This document shows, in pieces, positions 42,743 through 54,126 of a DNA stretch of 64,000 nucleotides. The position numbers and the translations under genes are program-made. The first letter of the stretch is position 1, and the number at the start of each line of letters is the position of its first letter. The notes beneath the pieces were generated by a model. The model was not told the origin of the DNA. It saw only the letters and a list, made by a program, of their open reading frames with translations, and made no database searches. The stretch comes from Homalodisca vitripennis. Lineage: Eukaryota; Arthropoda; Insecta; Hemiptera; Cicadellidae. The stretch covers positions 21,232 through 85,231 of the forward strand of contig NW_025777430.1 of assembly GCF_021130785.1 (NCBI RefSeq), given 5' to 3'.

Positions 42743-45521
42743 CTATATATATATATATATATATAATACATGAACATTGATTTCAATAAGTGAGTTGGAT
42801 TTCTCCATAGTTGAATTAAAATATTTTAAGTGTTAGTAAAACTGATAGAGACCTGATAAATTTAAAATCTACCTATTATTCACATACATTTAGGTTGTCA
42901 TTAGTGACTACAAAAATTGCTTAATTCTTTGTTTTAGGAGCCTGTAATGTTACTCATAATTTTAAAAGGTCACATATTAGGTATTATAAAAAGGAATAAC
43001 AGATTTTAATATCATCCAATGATCATCACTCGTATGAGATGTTTGAAGTCTTAGAAGAATTTACGTATAAAGCCGTGGGTTTTAACTGTTACTTCAATAT
43101 TATTCCGCTTTTAGTGAACTGTTCCATTGGCTACACTTTTTGTTGGTTAATTTAATACTCTAATGATTACTTTTGGGCCTTTAGGCTTTTAAGGTATAAA
43201 CATATTAAAGAGTTATTATACAGGTAAGTTATCTATGTTCTAACTTTGTGCTACAGTCAAATAAAAATATAAGTTTTAAAGTATGAATATATGGACGTAC
43301 TTTTTTATTGGTTTGAAAATATTTCTTGCTAGGTTGTCTCATCGGTTGCATATCAGATCGGAATCAAAACAATTGCAATTTCGATCGTGACGCTGAGCAC
43401 TTAGTTACTTTGCTTCGAACAAAATGATGCATGGTTGTAAGATTACAGACCTTGTTAATGTAAATCAGAGATATTTATTAAGAATAAATTCCACCATAAC
43501 GACGTGTTTGAAGTCCAAGACGTCTAATCTATAAGAAATTAACTCTAATGTGTGTATAGAAATTGAGATGTCGCAGCAAATAACACTGCTCTGTGTACGA
43601 CCACAACTGCTAAAAGCAGCCGAAACTATTGGCATATAGCTAAATGAACCCTCGACTAGTCGATATTTCTCCATTCCCCAGATAATGGTTATACTCAAAG
43701 TAAATATCGTTACATTCCCTTCGAAGTGCCATGATAATAAAATCACATAAAACATTTAAAAATATCTTCTCTAGTATGATTCATTGGATATGGCTCTATT
43801 GAGCAGAAGGAAGTTTCATTACCTACTGGTTATTGTTAAAAACATGTATCATATACATGTTCAGACATTTCTAAAAAAAAATCTGAGATAGTGAGTGCTT
43901 CATAGTGTTTCTTGAGTTACTCATTAATGACATATTGGAAATTTAGATAAGACTTTCCCCTTTCCAAACAACTCAATCTTCAAAACTAGTGGAGCATTAT
44001 GGTATAGCTTGTGAGGTAATCCGTGGTGAATTAGAAGTACTTCCCTATATAAATATAAATGTACTTAAGAAATAACTTGTGAAATACCATTAGTGTGTGT
44101 TATTATAAAATAAGAAATACACACGCAGAATCTAGTGATTGTAGTTTAGATGCAGTAGTTAAAAAGTAATCAGAATATTTCAAGAAAAGCGAATAAAAAT
44201 AATATGCTACAGAGAGATGAAATGTTCCACAAGTATTCAACACACGATTGTTAATTGGAATTTTGAGATAAAAGGAAGCAAATTTCAGCTGGCCTTAAAT
44301 TATCGAGTGTCTCATTAATAGAACATTTGAAGTCGGATACATAGTTCCAGATTGCCCATAAACCTCAGACCGCTGTACCAGGAAGTACTGTCAAAGGTAC
44401 AACCTGGTATTATAAATAACATCTAAATTCCATAACATCTTCAGAATACTAATCCTTAATAAAACTGCTACTTCTTTTATTAAAGAAACACATATAAAAT
44501 ATAAATAACACTCATAAATTATTGCAATCGCCACAGAAAATCCATATATTTAACAACTTTTTGTTAATAGTTTTTAATTAATGCTAAAATAAGTCTTTAT
44601 CTGTGAAAAATAAGATCACAGTAGATAAAAATTAATAGACTAGAGTTTTTGCCTGATAATCAGTACTGTAAAGCCTCTTTCTACTATAACACTGACATTC
44701 TGGGTACTACGTAATAATACTCACCGAGGAAGCTTTGCCCAGTGGCGGTCAATACAACAGTTCAAGTTTTGGAACTAAATAGTGTTTTATGATTATTGCA
44801 GTAGAAGGAGTGTGCTTCCTTACAATATTGTATACTGCCTTGGTGAACTAACCGTTATATATTCCAATTTATTGCAGGTGTAAAAGAAAAAGAAAATTCC
44901 TTCTTTTGATAGGTTATTGCGCCGCTTTTTATACAGTAACCAGGTTTTGTTAAAGTTTTGTTATTGACAATGTATGATTTAAAATCCTTTGATTGTGTTG
45001 AAGAAGGCTTAGAATTAATAGACAAATATATGTATTACTCTTGTATATCTTGATTTTAACTCACTTTTGTTCGATTACAATCTTAAGTAATACAGGATAC
45101 TGGATGTGAGCAAGACAAACAAGCAAACTGAGTATCCCTCACGTTTAACTGTGGTGTTCTGTGGGTTAAACACTTTGACCCTTGAATATTGGCTTAATTG
45201 TAATTTCAGCAGGTAAAGGGAGTGATTAGTTGATGTAATGGGGTCGAGGGGAGGGTCATTAGGAATGGAATATAAGCGAGGGAGACAGCGACGTCAAACT
45301 CAATATCGGTTTAGTGGGGTCACACACAATAATTAGTTCTGTTGTTTGACTGCACGTATATCAGTTATGCATTGATATTCTCTAAACTCACGTCAATTTC
45401 TATTGTGCATTCAACTCGTAATATTCACTGTTATAATATAACTTGAAATAATCATCATAGTACTTTAAAAGAACATCCATAATATAAATTAATTCCTTAT
45501 TTTAAATAGTTGTTAAATGGA
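38790..45521. other. AT-rich non-coding region
   Basis: 6.7 kb without a recognisable gene. ORFs at 39190-39387, 39592-39849, 40118-40351 and 43465-43755 lack domains. A (CA)n-(TA)n microsatellite is at 42711-42765. At 45265-45310 a TATAAG followed by a GC-richer stretch could be promoter-like, but nothing downstream supports a gene. Confidence 0.5.
42711..42765. repeat. Compound (CA)n(TA)n microsatellite
   Basis: About 20 bp of CA repeats followed directly by interrupted TA repeats. Confidence 0.95.
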
Positions 45522-45612
45522 AATGAAAAAAATGAAATGAAAAATTCTTTATTTGTACAGGCAAAGTTAGCGCAAGGCCCTTTCTTACACTTAACTGCGA
45601 CAACGTAAAATT
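45522..45612 (-). mobile_element. Solo LINE 3' end
   Basis: On the minus strand: GTGTAAGAAAGGGCCTTGCGC..., then AATAAAGAA, then a (TTTCA)-type tail at 45522-45545. The arrangement and sequence (GTGTAAGA, GG-CCTT, ACAAATAAAG, TTTCATTTCATTT) match the 3' end of the LINE remnant at 16850-16952. It is a short 5'-truncated insertion or an old remnant. Confidence 0.65.
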
Positions 45613-46429
45613 AAAAGCATTAATTAAGTATTACCTTAAAAATAAAAAATCAAGAAATAGTTACATTTAAACCATGTGGTGAAATTAATATAATATTTTA
45701 AATTGATAAAATTAAAATTTAAAGTTAACCACTTCTGTAATTATTAAAAAATATGTAATAAAATTATACTGTTAATATATTTAAAACTAAAGTAGCTATT
45801 GGTAATGAGTCCTTTAACTTTTATAACACACAATCTCACATTCGCCCCTCTGTCAGTGTCACGCCCACAGCATCTCACACTGTTGTCAGACTGTATATTA
45901 AATGTTATGAGTAGTTTTCTTAAATTATAAAATCAAGTAGTCTATGATGAAGTCACTGAGAATTATAATTTAATAGAATTAAATATGTATATAACTACAT
46001 AGTTATGCTGGATAGGTATAAGATATTTAAAAGTAAGATATGTTATTAATATCATAAATGAAAATATCTGAATATTGCAATTACAGCCCATATCGGAAAT
46101 AATTTTGTTATTTAATTTTACATAAATACAATATTAAAATATCCCCTGCGGGTTTGTCGGAAGAAAGGTAGATTTCACACGATACCGTCTCCTCTACAGG
46201 TCAAACTGAAGATGCATTATTATTAGTTCAGATCTTTAATTCACACAACCCTGTTGAGACACTAACTCTAAATGTTTTCGTATTAATATCATCGTAACAT
46301 TCAGAAACCATTTGAAAGTGCATAATACTAAAACATTAAAAAACAAATGTTATTTTTTTCGACAAAATGTAACTTCATTCCATTACGAATAATCAGAAAA
46401 TATATTTGTAAAAATATTTACTTACAAAG
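45613..46429. other. AT-rich spacer, nothing recognised
   Basis: No gene or repeat recognised. Confidence 0.45.
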
Positions 46430-46605
46430 AGACAATTTAGTATTACCAACAGATTGAGATATCGATGTACAATCTTCACCATACTTATTAAAATAATTTG
46501 TGGATTTTTGGGGGAAAAATAGTCCCACCTATTTTTCAAAAGGGAGGTAACTTAAAATGTTCTTATGAAACAATTATTATGTGACATGTCCAATTAAAGT
46601 TTAAT
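46430..46605 (+). repeat. Dispersed repeat family, copy A
   Basis: Shares the core GATTGAGATATCGATGTA, CTTCACCATACTTATTAAAAT and AAAAGGGAGGTAACTTAAAAT with the copies at 46880-47160, 47168-47420 and 52690-52880. No coding content. The class is unknown. Confidence 0.75.
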
Positions 46606-46879
46606 TAAAAAATAACACTATGACACTAATACAATATTTCTACGACTTGTTTAGCAAAAGTTATGGACAAATAACATAAAGATTATAATCTGTAGGGACA
46701 ATGCCAATGCCTTGCGCATATCAACAAAATGCATGCGTGATATCTTTCGGAAAGACTTTGAGGTGCCCAGCTTATCCCTTTACGTGCAGTATCTAATTTT
46801 TATAGTGTGCGTAGTATGGGTAAGAGTTGTCTTTTTCTAGTTAGCATTATAATGTAAAGGGTTATTTGCATATAACTGT

Positions 46880-47160
46880 TGCTAGGAACGTTGTAGAGAT
46901 ATTTTCTTACGACAAGTCATTGTGTTTCTACTATTCAAAGACCTTTAAAATGCCTTATCACCAGACAGGCGTTGCAATTTGAAAATTTAAAGTTACTTCC
47001 TTCCAAGCCCCTGTGAAAAGGGGGGCCATTTTTTTATCACCAAAATATCTACAACATCATTTTAATAAGTATAGTGAAAGTTGTACACTGATATCTCAAT
47101 CCATTTGGAGTGTATCCAGGCGTATTATGACATAATTTACTCCTGATATGTGAGGGATTT
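46880..47160 (-). repeat. Dispersed repeat family, copy B (inverted)
   Basis: On the minus strand it carries GGATTGAGATATCAGTGTACAA, CACTATACTTATTAAAAT and GGAAGTAACTTTAAATTTT, collinear with copy A. It extends further, through AACACAATGACTTG and CTCTACAACGTTCCTA. Confidence 0.75.
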
Positions 47161-47167
47161 GATAACT

Positions 47168-47420
47168 TTTGATAGGAACGTCGTAGAGATGTTTTGTTCA
47201 TATCATTGTGTTATTATTAAATAGACATTTAAAATTGCATCTCGTAATATAGGAGTTGAAATTCAAAAAATTCAAGTTACCCCCTTTTAGAAAAGGTAAA
47301 GGACATTTGTTATCGTACAAAATATCCACAAAACTATTTCAATAAATATGGTAAAAATGTTATAGACATATCCTGATCCGTCTGGAATATATCGTGGCGT
47401 ATCAATTATTGATTTATACC
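47168..47420 (-). repeat. Dispersed repeat family, copy C (tandem to copy B)
   Basis: About 289 bp downstream of copy B in the same orientation. It shares GATAGGAACGTCGTAGAGAT and TAAAATTGCAT with copy B's GCTAGGAACGTTGTAGAGAT and TAAAATGCC. More diverged than copy B. Confidence 0.65.
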
Positions 47421-48784
47421 ATGTATATGTCGCGTGCTTAACAAACGCGCATAATAATATGATGGATATTCCTTCTCCCTCAGTGCTGATGGTTTACAAT
47501 TTTTAGAAGAGTTTAAAATAAATGTAAACTATATATTTGTTGGACTATATATTTTTTGTTATTTAATTAATATATGAGATTATAAAGATATATAATACTG
47601 GATGCATTGTGTTGATCTGAGTTTAAACGATTATACGAAGCTGAATAATAATCCAACAGTAGCATGAGAACGTTACACATTACTATAAAGATCTGCTTAG
47701 TCACAGGAAAGATTTTTAGGATTAAGAAATAATTAACGTGGAAAAAATGTGGAAAACAAAGAATATGTGCTAAGCCACAGCTAACAACTAGCACAACATG
47801 AATGTTTAACAGCTTTGAAGCTCAGTTTCTCTTAAGCCGCTTTGTTGTATATAGATGTGGTCTCGTTGTGTGGCAAATCTCAAATATTTACTTGATTAGC
47901 GCTAGTCATGTTGCTACTACATAATAACACTTTACTCCACAGTATGGTAAAGGCAGCTAGAAAGGTAGTGAGTTATCTGACCAAACTTCGTGTTTGTGTG
48001 TTGCGGTAACCATTTCACATAGTATTATTATTAGTAGTGGCAAGTGCAGTTGTTAGAGTTTGTCATATTGTTACCTCACATTGTAAATTAATTCCCCTCA
48101 CATTGTATAATTTAATTTATAATTCTAGGTGATATTTATTGTAAATTATATTTCAATATAATATTTTTAACAGGGCAGTTTAATTTCAAAAGGAACATTT
48201 ATCACTTCGATGTTCACCTATTTGATCGCAGAGGGTGAGCAATAATAATAAAATTTATAGGATTTTAAAAAATAATTAAATTTAGTATGAAGCAGATAAA
48301 GGTAACTAATTAATTAATATGTTAAATGTAACAACGTTTTAAATAAAAGTAAATAAAGTTTCTTTTCTAATTTGGATTTGTGTGTATTTTCACTAAATAC
48401 ACTTTTCACCCGATTTACAAATAAATATAGTGATAGCATCATATATAGATTTATAATAACCGCCAATGTAATAAAAATTTTTTTAGTTTTCTAAATCATA
48501 AAAATATTAATTTTAAAGTTTTGGTGAAATTATGAAAGGTTATACTGATAGACATATTTTTAAAAAGTAGAACATGTTTTAACAGATCTATACCACTTTT
48601 TCGAATTACAAACAAATTTATCAGGCGAAACTATATTTGAGTCTAATAAACTCATACATGCTTTAATATTTTTATCAATAACATAAAGTTTATTCTTTTT
48701 GCGAAGTTTATAGTGAGAGAGACTCATGAATCACGAGTTAACCAGTAATAGTGTTAGCTAATTTTCTTGGTAATATACGAGAGT
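47421..48784. other. AT-rich spacer, nothing recognised
   Basis: No gene seen. The ORF at 47567-47794 (-) has no domain. Confidence 0.45.
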
Positions 48785-49450
48785 AAGGTAATCTAAATGG
48801 ACAGATGCAAAAGTCTGTGGGACACCAATGGATCTGGATAGGATGGGAGACAGCCGACTATTAAACTTTGTTCTCTGAGTTCTCATTATTGAATACCTCG
48901 AGAACTATCTAACTGAACCGTCGTCAAAATGATATAATCTAAGCTTTGTTCAAAATAATTCGAGCGTACTGAGTGGAAAGCTTGCGAAAAGCCCAAAGTA
49001 GTAACCAAGATCTGAAAATCCTTATCTCTTGAAGAAAGCAGGTCATCAATGACACTAAGGGGCGCAAAGCAGGTGATATATGCACTCTAAAACCTAATGT
49101 TGTGCTTAAGGCAATAAGTCCTCATGTTAAAAGTTGCTGACCACTTGTTCAGGGACAACCCTCTCAAGTATTTTAGAAATTACCGGAAGGATGGATATTT
49201 GTCGAAACTGAGAACTCTATGTAGGATTATTAATCTTTAGATAACGATTCAGAAAGAAGGAAAGCTTCCAATAGTCATAAAAATATTGACTAGATGCGCG
49301 AATGCTTCAGCACAAAAAGGTCTACTTTTTTATCTGAAAATTAACATTCAGGTCAGACAACAGAAACAGATTTTTTCCTAGAAACACGCAAAAGAGCGTC
49401 CCCGTTCAACAAAACATTGGAAATTGGCGTTTCCTGACATTTTAAATTTG
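48785..49450 (-). pseudogene. Heavily decayed LINE reverse-transcriptase fragment
   Basis: Minus-strand readings in several frames give PVISKILERVVPEQVV, LRLYHFDDGSVR, FSRYSIMRTQRTKFNSRLSPILS and RSIGVPQ, in the order and spacing of RT motifs 2 to 5 (PISxxSKIxExxV; GFxxxxxxWFxSYLxxRxQ; GVPQGS). The KAFD region is no longer readable. It belongs to a different LINE lineage from the element at 18104-23021, judged by the RTQRTKFN segment. Confidence 0.7.
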
Positions 49451-51517
49451 ATTACCCTCGCTCGAGACTCAGCACTGAATTTGCCGCTAAAAACCTTTCC
49501 ACTTACGTAAGGAATATACATTTCCAATAGTAAAGGTTTCTTTACCTGCTTTTATGTAACTATTCATTGTTAAGTGTGCTGAAAATACATGTTTGATTAC
49601 TTGAATGACTTCTGGTACCAATTCCCTGGTGCATTGTATATTGTTAAGGCATTTACACTATTTCCTCAGCGACGAACTCAAAACAATTTACACGTTTCAT
49701 AGTGGTGCCATTTCTCAAAGAATTTATATCTGTCTATCACTAGTTTATAAATCTACACTAAGCTAAGCTATGACGAGATCCTGCTCATTAACTACGTTTT
49801 TTAAAGATAACAGTCGTCAGACATTTTTCATAATGAGCATTAACTTTATTAACCTAGAGCAAACAGCACTATTCTCTTTCAACGATTTTCCCAGCGATTT
49901 TTTTCTTGGATAATTTATAATACATTGCATAATAAATTTAGATCAGACTGTCTTCGTTATTTCTCTTGCTCCAACCTGGTGCAAGAGTTAAAATGACACA
50001 TAAAATTATCAATAACTTCTTAAAAATGTTTTGTGATAGTCAAGGCTTTAGAAAATTGGGTGTGTACGATTATTCACAATCATTTCGTCATACCCTAATT
50101 ATGTTATAATATATTTAAGGCTTATATACTTCGTTCACAGTTGAACCCGTAGTGACTAACCGTAAGTTCCACTGTATTGAGTACTGGGGCGTTCCAGTTA
50201 CTCACGGCGCCGTGGTGATTGAAAAGATTTATGATCGTGGCAAATAGTACGATTTAGTGAGAGTAATTTTGTGAGTGTTATAGGAAGCAGGGGCAGCTAG
50301 TAACTTCTCATAATAAGAATTACTCAGAATCGCATTGATTGTGAGGAATACTAATTTAAGATATTAATATATAAACTAATTTGTAGATGTGTATAGATAA
50401 TTTTTCGAACAATAACAAAAATTCACAAATAACTTTTATAAAGTACTAATTAAGAGGTTTTCTTCATTATAATATGACAGACGATGCAATAAAATGAACG
50501 TAAACTGGAACTAAATTCAACATTTAAATTTAATCAACCCTTCTTGATATGTTGTACGTGCTATAGCTACGATATATACAGAATAATCACTTTTGACAGT
50601 TAATAATGTGTTTAAGTTTCAGTTAATAGAGGGAGGCTGCTTATTTGTAAACATATCCTAAATGGATTATGTATGAAATTATTAGTTATATGTTTCAGAT
50701 ACAAGATGTGTAGATTTATAATTGGTTTTGAAAAGTGTATTAATTTTTTGTTTGCATTTATTTCTACAACAGAAGATTACATTTTATTGGTATTTAAATT
50801 TATACGATATATGTTTATTTTATTTAAATCATAACTTCAACGACAATATTCAAATAATTTAGGGATATTGATTGAGATGAGTATGTGATTTTATTTAAGT
50901 GCATGAAAATAATAAAATAAATTCAATTTAAATTTGGAAATAAAATTAAAAGGAAAATTTATATCTTATTTACTTATACTTTGTTTGATAAAATATTTTT
51001 CTAAAAACTGCAGGTTTTAATCATGTCTTTTAAAATAAACTGCCGTTTGCTTTTCATTGCCTTTAATAATCATACCCACAATTTATGTGACTTATTTGAT
51101 TTTTTAAGAACTACTGAAACTTATATAAAAATCCTGATTAAAATTGAAGCAATATATTTAATCCATTTAAATCAGCGCAATAATTTGTTAATGGTTTTTA
51201 CCTGTGGTAAAAAACTAAAGGAGACAATAAAGCAATAGAACGAAGAAAACGAGGACGGTAATAGTGACGTCTAAATTGCGCTCCTTTAAGCCAAGTATCT
51301 TCCACTCGCAATGGATGAGCTACCTGTCAATATAAAATCCTTGCTTTAAGCTCAGCTTATAATCTTTACCAGTATAACAAAAACATATGGTTAAACCAGA
51401 AAGCTGTATATACTAAATTACCGATGTAGATTAAAAATTAAGTGAAACTTTATTTTAGAACGTTAAGATAATAATATTTAGTATAATAATTATAACTATA
51501 AATTATAATAATTTATA

Positions 51518-51520
<3 letters not shown>
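49451..51520. other. AT-rich non-coding region
   Basis: No gene recognised. The ORF at 51023-51238 has no domain. Confidence 0.45.

Positions 51521-51604
<84 letters not shown>
51521..51604 (+). repeat. (GT)n microsatellite, 84 bp, uninterrupted
   Basis: Forty-two perfect GT dinucleotides. Confidence 0.98.
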
Positions 51605-51606
<2 letters not shown>

Positions 51607-51744
51607 TTAATAACTCTATACATCTAAGAAATAACACAATCACCGATCTACATAGTGATCAATATATCTCAAAACCATAAATATTTATGAAGCTGTAATT
51701 TTTCCATAATTAATTGTTTTGTGTCAGTCTGATTAAAGTCGATA

Positions 51745-51970
51745 ACTCGTCGGGAAGAGCCGATGAATGCGCGGTTTAAGACGACGGACTTTGCATTTGA
51801 GTTAGACATAGCCCAAGTTCAATTCTGTCTGTGACCGTAGCACTTTTTATCAGTACAATATTGACCTTTTACTGTATCGATTCCCCTCTTTTTTCTGTTT
51901 AACAAGATCCTTTCCCAGCCACTGGCTCATAAATACGGGCAGAATGCGGTTTAAGGGGGATAGGTATTTC
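51745..51970 (+). mobile_element. tRNA-derived SINE, probable
   Basis: The head GAGCCGATGAATGCGCGG-TTTAAGACGACGGACTTTGCAT resembles a tRNA with an A-box-like region and an anticodon-arm-like stretch. It is followed after about 30 bp by a B-box-like AGTTCAATTCTGTCTGTGACC. A tRNA-unrelated body follows to about 51970, ending near a repeated GCGGTTTAAGGGGG. The box matches are degenerate, so it is an old or divergent copy. Confidence 0.55.
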
Positions 51971-52689
51971 GATCCGTTTTCTTACAAATTTGTATAATAT
52001 TCATATAATATTATATCATTTACATTCTGAAAATAAATGGGGTTGATGGGGTCATAGGACTATGCTTTACTTTTTTTCTCCTTTAGAAAAACGATAAGAA
52101 ACATGTTGCATAGGATACTTAATATGTCTAGCCGTAGATATTTTAATACATGTTTTCACTATAACGCTAACAATATTTGTTCGGAACTTGTTTGTACTGA
52201 AACTGCATTTAACTACAAATGGAATTGAGTTTCATACAATGTAGTGGTTCTGTGGCAATATTTACTAAAGTTTGTCGAGGTACCGCGATCTTTCATTACA
52301 AGTTTAGTCTAAATGTGTCATCACTACATGGTAGTTAGTCTTACGACTAAAAGTAGGATGTAACTAATACTAGTGATGTAACTTTACAGATGTATTTGAA
52401 GAAGTATAACCCACATAACAGTTGAGCGGTCAAGGTTTACAATGGTTGGACACTTTGAGCTATTTATCCTTTAACATCTACACACAAAATAGCCTCTTCA
52501 TGCAAAGTTTAATAGGCAGCACGAGTCATACAATTAATAGTGTAAACTTGAAATCCACCCCAGACCTGTCCTTCAAATTGTATTTACTATGTATTTATTT
52601 ATTAAACTCTACTAATCATTTAAATAAAAACCACTGTATAAATAATTGAAACTTCCAATTTACCCTAATGTACAATCTTCCTCTGAAAA
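51971..52689. other. AT-rich spacer, nothing recognised
   Basis: No gene. The ORF at 52422-52649 has no domain. Confidence 0.45.
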
Positions 52690-52880
52690 GGAAGCCGGGA
52701 TATATTCCAAACGGATTGAGATATCGAAGTAAAATCTTCAACATACCTATTAAAAGAACTTTTTGAAGGATAAAAATATTACTTTGAAAAGGGGGAGGTT
52801 CACTTAAAATTTTCTAATTGCAGATCATGTCTTGTGACATGCCATTTGAAAGGTAAATTGGAAAGAAACACAATGTGGTT
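52690..52880 (+). repeat. Dispersed repeat family, copy D
   Basis: Contains GGATTGAGATATCGAAGTAAAA, CTTCAACATACCTATTAAAAG, AAAAGGGGGAGG and ACTTAAAATTTTCTAATTGC, collinear with copies A and B. Confidence 0.75.
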
Positions 52881-53373
52881 GTAATCTAAACTAAAGTGGT
52901 TATGATCTGATTTTATGTTGATGTTGATCCCTAGAAAGACGAATTAAAACAACTGTTCATTTTCTATTGTCCCCTAACGCGGACAATATTTGATTTCTAT
53001 GAACAAGTTTCAAATAATCAATTCACTTCTTCAACCATGCCTCAGGTTTAAGACAAGAGTATTCGACATAAGCATCTTAAAGTAATTATTAAAGTAAGAA
53101 TAATGTCGCACCTTTGTTATTTACTACATGTTATGCACCTTTCTACTTGCTTCCTACAGATACTTGGTTTGCTGTATTGATGATGCAGAATAAAAATCAT
53201 CTGGAACTTGCGTTTCTACAGGAAATAACGTTTATATAGTGTTACGAAATAAAAAAAAAAACTTCAGAGATAACAATCCTTGTTAGAAGATATAATCTAT
53301 ACTTAACTATAAATAAGCAATTTGGAAGTTTAAATTTATTATTTTCAATCTCTCAAATTTACTTCGTAAGTAG
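52881..53373. other. AT-rich spacer, nothing recognised
   Basis: No gene or repeat recognised. Confidence 0.45.
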
Positions 53374-53377
53374 TTAA

Positions 53378-54122
53378 CAGGTTGAGTACCTATATATGGT
53401 ACTCAGTATTTTACACCCTGGGGCCGTGAGTACCATATTTGGTACTCACCACACTGAACAATCTGACTTATACGTAATTGGTTTTTAAGCATTAAATAGG
53501 TTAAGTGTTTTTTTTAGAATGGCGTTTCTTAAAAAAAACACACGTTTAAGCTTTTCATGACTTTAGCAAGTAATTTTATGTTTCAGTTATGTGACAGTTG
53601 CCAGCACTTTGCATTGTTTATTTTTCAGTTGAAGGGATTTGTAGGTTATGTGTACCCGTTGTCAATGCACTGGTGCAACTTAAAAATTGATAATTTCTAG
53701 GCTTACAATAGACAATTGTAATAATTAATTATGTCTCATGAGTTTGTATACTTATCTACACCTATATTGATGTATGTTTCAACATTGTGTAATACATTGT
53801 TGATATTAGATTTTCTTAAATGAATTTTGAGTGCGTATTTATTTAGCCACAACACTTTTATTTTAAATAATTATTGGATATTCTCATTTCATCGTTAATT
53901 TTGCTTCTAATACAACACAGGAGATACAAAATGTTTTTTTCAGCCCCAGACCTTGAGTACCAAATACGGTACTCACTTAAAATTGTTATTTTTTTTAATT
54001 GTCACTAAATTCACTTTCTTGCAATTAATAATGTATAAAAAAACAGTTTATACAAATTAAATTAGTACCAAAATTGTGGCCTCAGGGCAAAGACATCCAG
54101 AAAGTGACTGGCAGTTAACCTG
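53378..54122. mobile_element. TTAA-flanked non-autonomous element, probably piggyBac-like
   Basis: TTAA at 53374-53377 and 54123-54126 brackets 745 bp that begins CAGGTT and ends AACCTG, a short terminal inverted repeat. TTAA target duplication is diagnostic of piggyBac-type integration. Inside, three palindromes of the form GAGTACC-(7 or 6 bases)-GGTACTC occur at 53384-53404, 53428-53447 and 53955-53974, two near the left end and one internal. There is no coding sequence, so movement would require a transposase in trans. Confidence 0.65.
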
Positions 54123-54126
54123 TTAA

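Noticed and set aside
45265..45310. TATAAG and GC-richer sequence resembling a host promoter
   Set aside because: No open reading frame, splice donor or recognisable exon follows, so the evidence is too weak to call a gene.
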